Both the position numbers and the translations under genes were made by a program. This document shows, one piece after another, positions 32,094-39,289 of a stretch of 64,000 nt of DNA (position 1 is its first letter; each line of letters opens with the position of its first letter). A model generated the notes under the pieces. It saw nothing but the letters and a program-made list of their open reading frames with translations, was not told where the DNA came from and made no database searches. Source of the stretch: Adlercreutzia sp. ZJ176 (GTDB lineage Bacteria > Actinomycetota > Coriobacteriia > Coriobacteriales > Eggerthellaceae); assembly GCF_011038975.1 (NCBI RefSeq), contig NZ_JAAKEC010000002.1:62001-126000 (forward strand), read 5' to 3'.

Positions 32094-32217
32094 GGCGCCT
32101 CGGGGGCTCGGGCGGTGCTCACCAAGCGAGTTCCGCACGAGCCGGAAGCGCCAGCGGCGCTTCCGTGCGAGCAGGACTGTCCGAGCGACTGAACTCTGCG
32201 CGAGCCCCCGAGGCGCC
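32094..32217. repeat. Hairpin-forming dispersed repeat, copy B
   Basis: This 124-nt element has perfect 17-bp inverted ends (32094-32110 and 32201-32217). Its core contains the hairpin GGAAGCGCC-AGC-GGCGCTTCC and matches copy A at 24621-24690. It fills most of the gap between mtaB and phoH, upstream of the phoH promoter. Confidence 0.7.
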
Positions 32218-32307
32218 ACGAGCCGCTATGGTTGACAGGATGACTGAGCTCCGTCCGAGCTCCCGGGGCGACGCAAACCCCGTCCCTTGCCCAGCCCCAA
32301 GCTCTGT

Positions 32308-32313
32308 TACAAT
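32308..32313 (+). promoter_or_regulatory. -10 element placing phoH on a leaderless transcript
   Basis: TACAAT is separated from the phoH ATG (32320) by 6 nt, the same geometry as holA. No Shine-Dalgarno site precedes the ATG. No clear -35 is seen. Confidence 0.5.
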
Positions 32314-32319
32314 AGCCGC

Positions 32320-33285
32320 ATGACCGATCAGACACAGATTACCCTCACCATCCCCGACAGCGTGAGCATGGCGCTCGTGGTCGGCGAGGCCGACGAGATC
32401 CTGCGCACGCTTGAGGACGCCTACGAGGCGCGCATCACCGTGCGCGGCAACGCCATCTCGCTCGTCGGCGACCCCGTCGAGGTGCAGTCACTCACGGCGA
32501 TCTTCTCCGACCTCGTCAAGCTCGTGAAGGGCGGCGACGTGCCCGACGCCGCGTACGTGCGCCACGCGCTCGACCTCATGCGCACGGCGGAGTTCTCGCC
32601 CACGGCGCTGCGCGAGGACGTCCTGCTCACGTACCGCGGGCGCGCCGTCCGTCCGAAGACCACCGGGCAGAAGCGCTACGTCGACGCCATCCGCGCGCAC
32701 ACCATCACCTTCGGCATGGGGCCGGCCGGCACGGGCAAGACGTATCTGGCCATGGCCATGGCGGTCGCGGCGCTCAAGCGCAAGGAGGTCGGCCGCATCA
32801 TCCTCACGCGCCCCATCGTGGAGGCGGGGGAGAGCCTCGGGTTTCTGCCCGGCACCCTCACCGAGAAGGTCGACCCCTACATCCGCCCGCTGTACGACGC
32901 GCTCTTCGACATGTGCGACGCCGAGCGCGTGAACCAGCTCATCGAGGCGGGCACCATCGAGATCGCGCCGCTCGCTTTCATGCGCGGACGCACCTTGAAC
33001 GACAGCTTCATCATCCTCGATGAGGCGCAGAACACCACCCCCGAGCAGATGAAGATGTTCCTCACGCGCCTGGGCTTCGGCTCGAAGATGGTCATCACCG
33101 GCGACGCCTCGCAGGTTGACCTGCCGCGCGGGGCCTCGGGCCTCACGCGGGCGCGCAGCATCCTCGAGGGCGTCGACGACATCGCGTTCTGCACGTTCAC
33201 CGGCAAGGACGTCGTGCGCCACTCGCTCGTGGCCGCCATCGTGGCCGCCTACGACCGGGCGGCCTCGGCAGCGAGCCGGTCCTGA
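32320..33285 (+). CDS. phoH: PhoH-family ATPase
   Basis: PhoH-like proteins are predicted RNA-linked ATPases of unknown exact role, usually encoded beside ybeY. The 321-residue protein has an N-terminal extension (~1-115), then Walker A MGPAGTGKTYLA (~134), TRPIVEAGESLGFLPG, the Walker B region FIILDEAQNTTPEQMK and the sensor GDASQVDLP. A TTG further upstream (32287) would place the promoter inside the gene, so ATG 32320 is preferred. Confidence 0.93.
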   Translation: MTDQTQITLTIPDSVSMALVVGEADEILRTLEDAYEARITVRGNAISLVGDPVEVQSLTAIFSDLVKLVKGGDVPDAAYVRHALDLMRTAEFSPTALREDVLLTYRGRAVRPKTTGQKRYVDAIRAHTITFGMGPAGTGKTYLAMAMAVAALKRKEVGRIILTRPIVEAGESLGFLPGTLTEKVDPYIRPLYDALFDMCDAERVNQLIEAGTIEIAPLAFMRGRTLNDSFIILDEAQNTTPEQMKMFLTRLGFGSKMVITGDASQVDLPRGASGLTRARSILEGVDDIAFCTFTGKDVVRHSLVAAIVAAYDRAASAASRS

Positions 33286-33306
33286 GGCAAGGCGGAGAGG
33301 AGACAC

Positions 33307-33852
33307 GTGGAGATCTACGTCGACTACGCCCATCGCGCAGACGAGCTGCGCGCGCTGCCCGTCGAGGACCTCGTGCGCTTCGTGCTCGAGGCTGAGCAGA
33401 TGCCCGCGAGCACCGAGGTGTCCGTGAGCTTCGTCACCGACGAGGCCATCGCCGCGCTGAACGAGGAGTTTCGCGGCAAGGCCGGCCCCACCGACGTGCT
33501 GTCGTTCGAGTGCGACGGCGTGGACGACGCGTTCGACGAGGCCCTGCTCCCGCCGGACGGCGCGGCAGACGCGCCCGACGACGAGCTTCCCTTCGAGCTC
33601 GGCGACGTGGTCATCGCCCCCGACGTGGCGCGCCGCCAGACCGATCTGTACGGGACCACCTTCGAGGGCGAGGTCACGCTCCTGCTCGTGCACGGCCTGC
33701 TCCACCTCGCCGGCTTCGATCACATCGCCGACGACGAGGCCGAGGAGATGGAGGCGCGCGAGCGCGAGATCCTGGGGCTGTGGGCCGACGCGGGACACGA
33801 GGGCGTGCGCCACGTGCGCGACGACACCATCCGCGTGCGCGGCGAGCACTGA
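33307..33852 (+). CDS. ybeY: Endoribonuclease YbeY
   Basis: YbeY is a zinc endonuclease for 16S rRNA 3' maturation and ribosome quality control. The 181-residue protein has the metal motif HGLLHLAGFDH (~128-138) and GPTDVLSFE. An acidic insertion (DDAFDEALLPPDGAADAPDD, residues ~74-95) is longer than usual. GTG 33307 follows AGGAGACAC. The order phoH-ybeY-dgkA-era is conserved. Confidence 0.94.
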   Translation: MEIYVDYAHRADELRALPVEDLVRFVLEAEQMPASTEVSVSFVTDEAIAALNEEFRGKAGPTDVLSFECDGVDDAFDEALLPPDGAADAPDDELPFELGDVVIAPDVARRQTDLYGTTFEGEVTLLLVHGLLHLAGFDHIADDEAEEMEAREREILGLWADAGHEGVRHVRDDTIRVRGEH

Positions 33853-33861
33853 GGTTTGCGC

Positions 33862-34419
33862 ATGTCCCGCCAGCCCAACATGCCCGAAGCGCCTGTCGCG
33901 CCGCGCCGCGCCGAAGCTCCCGAAGCGCCTGGGGCGCTCGCCGCGCAGGCAGCGCCGTCCTGCGCCACCACCCACGACGCTCCCAGCGCCCAAGGCGCCC
34001 CCGCCGACGCGGCGCGCTTCGTACGCCACGCTGCCGACAGCCGCGCCGACGCGCACGCGCGCTTCACGCTCTCCCGCGCGTTCGCCTGCGCATGGGAGGG
34101 CATCGCCTACGCCTTCACCTCGCAGCGCAACCTCAAGATCCACAGCGCGTTCGCCGCGCTCGCCGTGGCGCTCGGCTTCGCGCTCGGCATCTCGGAGGCC
34201 GGCTGGCTCGCCGTGGTGGTCTGCATCGCGCTCGTCATGGCGCTCGAGGTGGTGAACACGGCCGTGGAGTCGGTGGTCGATTTGGTATCGCCCGAGTGGA
34301 ACGAGCTCGCCAAGCGCGCGAAGGACTGCGCCGCCGGGGCGGTGTACCTCGCAGCCGCCGCCTCGCTCGTCGTGGCCGCGATCGTGTTTTTGCCGCGCCT
34401 CGGCGCGCTCATCTTCTGA
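33862..34419 (+). CDS. dgkA: Diacylglycerol/undecaprenol kinase family membrane protein
   Basis: This family phosphorylates diacylglycerol or undecaprenol at the membrane. After an Ala/Pro-rich N-terminal extension of ~60 residues absent from most homologues, the protein has AFACAWEGIAYAFTSQRNLKIH, three membrane helices and the signature ALEVVNTAVESVVDLVSP followed by AKDCAAGAV. The ATG at 33862 follows GAGG; a TTG two codons earlier is possible. The substrate cannot be told from the sequence. Confidence 0.88.
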   Translation: MSRQPNMPEAPVAPRRAEAPEAPGALAAQAAPSCATTHDAPSAQGAPADAARFVRHAADSRADAHARFTLSRAFACAWEGIAYAFTSQRNLKIHSAFAALAVALGFALGISEAGWLAVVVCIALVMALEVVNTAVESVVDLVSPEWNELAKRAKDCAAGAVYLAAAASLVVAAIVFLPRLGALIF

Positions 34420-34437
34420 CGAGAAACGAGAGTAGAC

Positions 34438-35397
34438 ATGGACTTAGACGCCTTCTTCGCCGAGAACCCCATGGGCGGCACGCCCGACGCGCTGCCCGAC
34501 GACTTCAAGTCGGGCTTCGTCACGCTCGTCGGCCGCCCGAACGCGGGCAAGTCGACGCTTTTGAACGCCGTCATGGGCAAGAAGATCGCCATCACCTCGG
34601 ACACCGCGCAGACCACGCGCCACCGCTTCCGCGCCGTGCTCACGCGCGAGGGCTTCCAGATGATCATCGTGGACACGCCCGGCCTGCACAAGCCGCACGA
34701 CGCGCTCGGCGAGGAGCTCAACACCTCGGCCATCAAGGCGCTCGAGGACGTCGACGTGGTGGCCATGCTCATCGACGCCTCCGCGCCGATCGGGCGCGGG
34801 GACGCGTGGGTGGCCGAGCAGGTGCGCGCGGCGCGCGGCGCGAAGAAGATCTGCGTGCTGTCGAAGTGCGACCTGGCGACCGAGGCGCAGATCGCCGCCC
34901 AGCGCGAGGCCGCCGAGGAGCTCGCCGACTGGGACGCCATGGTGGCGCTGTCGTCGGAGACGGGCTACAACGTAGAGGCGTTCGTGGAGGAGGTCACGTA
35001 CTTTTTGCCGGAGGGCCCCGCGTGGTTCCCGCCCGACATGGAGACCGACCAGCCCCTCGAGGTCATGATCGCCGAGTTCATCCGCGAGAAGATCCTGCGT
35101 GGCTTCCACGACGAGGTGCCGCACGCCATCGGCGTGGTGGTCGAGGACATGGAGTACGTGCGCAAGACCGACCTGACGCGCATCTACGCCATCGTCTACG
35201 TGGAGCGCGACAGCCAGAAGGGCATCATCATCGGCAAGCGGGGGAGCGCCCTCAAGCAGATCGGCACCGAGGCGCGCCGCGACCTCGAGCAGCTTCTGGG
35301 CACGCGCGTGTTCCTGGATTTGCGCGTGAAGGTGAAGAAGAACTGGCGGCGCGACGCCAACCAGATCCGCCGCTTCGGCTACGGCGAGGGGCTGTAG
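34438..35397 (+). CDS. era: GTPase Era
   Basis: Era binds the 3' end of 16S rRNA and assists 30S assembly. The 319-residue protein has G1 GRPNAGKST (~31), QTTRHR (switch I), G3 VDTPGLHKP (~79) and a C-terminal KH domain with YVERDSQKGIIIGKRGS. The G4 position reads LSKCD (~140), where the canonical motif is NKxD, so Ser replaces Asn. The 3' end overlaps the convergent regulator gene by 19 nt. Confidence 0.95.
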   Translation: MDLDAFFAENPMGGTPDALPDDFKSGFVTLVGRPNAGKSTLLNAVMGKKIAITSDTAQTTRHRFRAVLTREGFQMIIVDTPGLHKPHDALGEELNTSAIKALEDVDVVAMLIDASAPIGRGDAWVAEQVRAARGAKKICVLSKCDLATEAQIAAQREAAEELADWDAMVALSSETGYNVEAFVEEVTYFLPEGPAWFPPDMETDQPLEVMIAEFIREKILRGFHDEVPHAIGVVVEDMEYVRKTDLTRIYAIVYVERDSQKGIIIGKRGSALKQIGTEARRDLEQLLGTRVFLDLRVKVKKNWRRDANQIRRFGYGEGL

Positions 35398-36071
35398 GCC
35401 GCACCGTCCGAAAGCCACGCCTGGCGGCCCTTGTTGCGCGCATAGTCGGCAAGAAGCTGGGGATCCTCGTCGCGCAGGCGGGCGAAGGCCCGCGTGATGG
35501 AGGCCCGGTTGCAGGCCAGCACCCGGGCCATATCGCCGTTCGGCAGATACAAGCCAAACGACATCAGCTTGCGAATGAACAGAACGACGCGCGCGTAGGC
35601 TGACTCCGATCTCATGATCGCCGAGAACTGGGCGACGTCGCTGGTGAGCGCCATCGAGATCCGCATGAGCGTGCGCGCGAATTCCCTGTCCTCTTCAAAC
35701 AGGGCCCTCACGGTCTCGTGGTCGAACTGGGCGATGCGGCAGTCCGTGAGGCACACCATGTCGTTATAGGGGTAGAGGTGCTCCATGATGTCGCCTTTGT
35801 CGAAGAACGTGAAGTCGAGCGAGAGGGGTCGGCCCGGAAAGCAGAGCGTGAAGAACGGCATGGTGCTCTCGTCGAGGGTGTCCTTGAGCTTGATCTGCGG
35901 AACATCGCTTATAAGGCCGTCGAGGATGACGCTCATGGTCGCGCTGAAGCTCTCGTGAAGGCAGAAGGAGCCGGCCTTGAGGAACTGCTGCCGGCATCTC
36001 GAGCAGAGCTTCGAGCGGGTTGGCTCAGGCAGGTTCGAGCAAAAAAGGTTGTCGACGCACGATTTCGACAA
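35379..36071 (-). CDS. Crp/Fnr-like transcriptional regulator with N-terminal cysteines
   Basis: The 230-residue protein has four N-terminal Cys (C5-x5-C11-x11-C23-x2-C26) that could hold an oxygen-sensitive iron-sulfur cluster as in FNR. A cupin-like sensor domain, a dimer helix (RIAQFDHETVRALFEEDREF region) and a C-terminal helix-turn-helix (LPNGDMARVLACNRASITRAF) follow. I start at TTG 36071 because AAAGGAG lies 4 nt before it; an ATG at 36128 has no ribosome site. It is divergent from the molybdoenzyme genes and probably controls them. Confidence 0.8.
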   Translation of the reverse strand: MSKSCVDNLFCSNLPEPTRSKLCSRCRQQFLKAGSFCLHESFSATMSVILDGLISDVPQIKLKDTLDESTMPFFTLCFPGRPLSLDFTFFDKGDIMEHLYPYNDMVCLTDCRIAQFDHETVRALFEEDREFARTLMRISMALTSDVAQFSAIMRSESAYARVVLFIRKLMSFGLYLPNGDMARVLACNRASITRAFARLRDEDPQLLADYARNKGRQAWLSDGAAYSPSP

Positions 36072-36225
36072 GGCGCTCCTTTCTCGATGACGCATTTGCA
36101 ACATTTTACTGCTACTCATTCGTCCCATACAAGGGACCGCAGCGTCAACCTGTGTTTTCCGCCTCCGATATTCTCATGGGCGACGATGCGCATGGCATCG
36201 GTATCCGCGAATGTGAGGGGGTTTC
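36072..36225. promoter_or_regulatory. Divergent promoter region of the regulator and molybdoenzyme genes
   Basis: This 154-nt gap separates the divergent start codons. On + a TATTCT (36169-36174) could be a -10 element. A short inverted repeat GATGC-5 nt-GCATC (36185-36199) follows and could be a regulator site. No canonical FNR box (TTGAT-N4-ATCAA) is present. Confidence 0.4.
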
Positions 36226-38796
36226 ATGAATGACAAGCTGAGAAAAGGCGAGGAAGGCGCCGCGTGGGTGGCCGTGCCCTGCTGGCACAACTGCGGCGGA
36301 CGCTGCCTGGTCAAGGCGCTCGTGCGCGACGGGAAGGTGCTGCGCATGAAGACGGACGACCTTCACGAGGACACCTGGGAGCGCCCGCAGGCGCGCTGCT
36401 GTCCGATGGGCTATGCGATGCAGCAGCAGGTGTTCGGGCCGGGCAGGCTCAAGCACCCCATGAAGCGCAAGCACTACTCGCCCGAGGATCCGCATCGCGA
36501 GCTGCGCGGCGTCGACGAATGGGAGCGCATCACGTGGGACGAGGCGATGGACCTGTTCGCTGACGCGCTCAAGAAGGCCAAGGCCGCGTACGGCAACGAG
36601 TCGATCATGTACATGAACATGATCAACATGCAGGGCTACCTGGGCGCCGTGCTGTCAGCCTTCGGGGGCTACTTCGATACGACCGGCACCCAGTCCACGG
36701 GCGCGTTCCAGATGGTGAATCCCCTGTTCGGCTGGTCGGCCCCATGGGGCAACTCCAATGACCGCATGGACCTGGCCAACTCCGAGTACATCGTGCTCAT
36801 GGGCCACAACGCCGCGTGGGCTGCGTTCGGCAACCCGAGCGTCTACTTGAAGCACGCGAAGGAGAAGGGCTCGAAGTTCGTGTTCGTCGGCCCCGAGTAC
36901 TCCGAGACCGCCGGCTTCGCCAACGCGCTGTGGATCCCGGTGCGCCCCGGCGGCGACACGGCCCTGCTTCTGGCCGTGGCTTACCTGATGATCACCAAGG
37001 ACGAAGGCGGCTCCCTCATAGACTGGGACTTCCTCGACCGCTGCACCGTGGGCTTTGACGCCGACCACATGCCGGCTGACGCCAAGACCGATGAGAACTT
37101 CAAGGACTACGTGCTGGGCGCCTACGACGGCGTACCGAAGACCCCCGCGTGGGCTTCTGAGCTCTGCGGCACGCCGGTCGAGCTCATCGAGCAGCTTACC
37201 GAGATCCTCGGCTGCAAGCATGACGTCTCGATCCACGCGAACGGCGCTCCGGCGCGCTGCAAGGGCGCCGAGAACTACCCGCAGCTGCTCATGACCGTTG
37301 CGGCTATGGGCGGCCACTACGGCAAGCCCGGCAACTCGTGCTCGAATGACCAGTATTACGGCGCCATGAACTCCGGCACGCTGATCGCGACGCCTCCCGG
37401 AAGCACCATGGCGCAGTTTTCGACAGCGGGCAATGCGGTGGGCAAGACCGTGTCGCTCGACCTCATCTGGGATGCCATCGTCGACGGCGAGTACTGGGAT
37501 GCGGGCAACTGCATGCTGGCAGACCCCAGGCAGGGGATCGCCCTGCCGCACGAGGTGCGCCGCGAGACGGCGGACATCCACGTGCTCGTGTCCGAGACCA
37601 ACAACTTCCTCTCCACGCAAGCCAACACCAACAAGGGCATCGAGGCGTTCCGCAAGGTCGACTTCGTGTTCGCCTCCGCCTACTACATGAAGCTCGACGC
37701 GCAATACGCCGACGTGGTCGTGCCCGTAACCACACGCTGGGAGACGTTGAAGGGCCACTTCTACGGCTTCTTCAAGGACAAGGAGACGTCGTTTGCGTCG
37801 CGCGCTCCGATTCCTGTGCAAGGCGAGAGCAAGAGCGACCGGGAGATCGCGGCAGCGCTGGCCGCCAAGCTGGGAATCGACTACGACACCCTGCTCAACC
37901 CCATGAGCGACGCGCAGCAGTGGTTCAACCAGATCGCGCAGACGGCCGTCATGGGCTACACGCCTGAGGGCCAGCCGATGCCGGTGGCGCAGGTCACCCA
38001 GGAGGATCTTGACCGATACGGGGTGACGGGCAGCCCCCAGCCCGGGCTCATGCCCTTCGAGGACTACGTTGAGGCGGGTGTTTACCGCATCCCGCGCGAG
38101 GAGGGCGACCGGTTCGTCACCATACCCCTGTCTGACTTCCGCGAGGACCCCGAGGCTCATCCGATTGAGACGAGCGCATCGGGCAAGCTCGAGATCTACT
38201 GCCAGGCCAAGAGCGACTGGTACGACATGGTCAACGGCTACGCTGACGGCGGCGAGGGCGTTGCCGACTACGTCAAGGTCTCGCCGCTGCCCAAGTGGCT
38301 CGACGCTCCGCTCAGCTACAAGGACTCGTTCGCCGACTGGGACAACAAGGTCAAAGGCGACTATCCCATCCAGCTGACGCACGCCCACTACCTGCGTCGC
38401 GCCCACACCGACTGCGACAACCTGCCGTGGATGCGCGAAGCGCTCGTGAATCCGGTGTGGATCAACAAGGATGACGCCGCCGAGCGCGGCATCAAGACGG
38501 GTGACACCATTCGCGTGTTCAACGACAACGGCGCCTTCCTGCGCCCGGCGTCCGTGACGCGCACCGTCATGCCCGGCGTCATCGTCATCCCGCATGGCGC
38601 CACCCTGCGCCTCGATCCCGAGACGGGGGTCGATGTCGCAGGCGCTGACAACGTGCTGACGAGCTCAAATCGCACGACGACGCCGTTCCTCAACGGCTGG
38701 AACTCCAACCTCGTGCAGTACGAGAAGTACGACGGCCCGATACAGCTGGCCCCCGACTGCGAGGTGCCTCCTGTCGTGCCGCTGGTGGAAGAATAG
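36226..38796 (+). CDS. Molybdopterin oxidoreductase catalytic subunit A1 (DMSO reductase family)
   Basis: The 856-residue protein has an N-terminal [4Fe-4S] motif C19-x3-C23-x3-C27-x30-C58 (CWHNCGGRC), then GRLKHPMKRK, ERITWDEAMDLFADAL, and the C-terminal molydopterin-binding domain (GDTIRVFNDNGAF). The segment DTTGTQSTGAFQM may supply the molybdenum ligand Ser. There is no Tat signal (no twin Arg), so it should act in the cytoplasm. The substrate is unknown; Coriobacteria use relatives for sulfoxides, nitrate-like acceptors and catechol dehydroxylation. It is followed after 9 nt by its likely ferredoxin subunit. Confidence 0.88.
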   Translation: MNDKLRKGEEGAAWVAVPCWHNCGGRCLVKALVRDGKVLRMKTDDLHEDTWERPQARCCPMGYAMQQQVFGPGRLKHPMKRKHYSPEDPHRELRGVDEWERITWDEAMDLFADALKKAKAAYGNESIMYMNMINMQGYLGAVLSAFGGYFDTTGTQSTGAFQMVNPLFGWSAPWGNSNDRMDLANSEYIVLMGHNAAWAAFGNPSVYLKHAKEKGSKFVFVGPEYSETAGFANALWIPVRPGGDTALLLAVAYLMITKDEGGSLIDWDFLDRCTVGFDADHMPADAKTDENFKDYVLGAYDGVPKTPAWASELCGTPVELIEQLTEILGCKHDVSIHANGAPARCKGAENYPQLLMTVAAMGGHYGKPGNSCSNDQYYGAMNSGTLIATPPGSTMAQFSTAGNAVGKTVSLDLIWDAIVDGEYWDAGNCMLADPRQGIALPHEVRRETADIHVLVSETNNFLSTQANTNKGIEAFRKVDFVFASAYYMKLDAQYADVVVPVTTRWETLKGHFYGFFKDKETSFASRAPIPVQGESKSDREIAAALAAKLGIDYDTLLNPMSDAQQWFNQIAQTAVMGYTPEGQPMPVAQVTQEDLDRYGVTGSPQPGLMPFEDYVEAGVYRIPREEGDRFVTIPLSDFREDPEAHPIETSASGKLEIYCQAKSDWYDMVNGYADGGEGVADYVKVSPLPKWLDAPLSYKDSFADWDNKVKGDYPIQLTHAHYLRRAHTDCDNLPWMREALVNPVWINKDDAAERGIKTGDTIRVFNDNGAFLRPASVTRTVMPGVIVIPHGATLRLDPETGVDVAGADNVLTSSNRTTTPFLNGWNSNLVQYEKYDGPIQLAPDCEVPPVVPLVEE

Positions 38797-38805
38797 GGGA
38801 GCATC

Positions 38806-39219
38806 ATGGCGAAACTCGGATTCTACTTCGATGCGGAGAGCTGCATCGCCTGCCACACCTGCCAGGTGGCCTGCAAGAGCGCCCACAACCTGCCCGTTGG
38901 CACCAACTACCGTGTCGTGCGCTCGTTCTGCACGGGAAGCGGCTGGACTCCGCGCATCTACAACATATCGGTGTCCGCCGAAGGCTGCGACACCTGCGCC
39001 GACCTTCGCGCGATAGGCGAGCAGCCCGCATGCGTGGCCAGCTGCCCCATGCGCGCCCTCGAGTTCGGTGACGTCGACGAGCTGCGCGCCAAACACGTTG
39101 GCGAGCCGCTTGCCGACGGCTGCCCCGCCCTTCCCAACGAGGAGCTGGCGAACAGAAACTTCGTCATGCGCGTCAAGGACTGCATGGCGGACGGGGATTT
39201 CGACGAGTACCTGGTGTAG
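38806..39219 (+). CDS. Short two-cluster ferredoxin subunit B1
   Basis: The 137-residue protein resembles DmsB/NrfC-type electron-transfer subunits. It has C13-x2-C16-x2-C19-x3-C23 and C61-x2-C64-x11-C76-x3-C80, the first and last Cys groups of the four-cluster family. The central block carrying the other two clusters is missing, so it should hold two [4Fe-4S] clusters. ATG 38806 follows GGGAG. It probably passes electrons to or from A1. Confidence 0.87.
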   Translation: MAKLGFYFDAESCIACHTCQVACKSAHNLPVGTNYRVVRSFCTGSGWTPRIYNISVSAEGCDTCADLRAIGEQPACVASCPMRALEFGDVDELRAKHVGEPLADGCPALPNEELANRNFVMRVKDCMADGDFDEYLV

Positions 39220-39289
39220 GCAACTTGCCGAGCGGCCGCCCAAGCCGACCGGCGGGAAGAGCTAGAGAGAGAAAAAGGAGGAGCGAGAA

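Noticed and set aside
36072-36128. Longer start (ATG 36128) for the Crp/Fnr-like regulator
   Set aside because: There is no ribosome site before it, while TTG 36071 has AAAGGAG at 4 nt.
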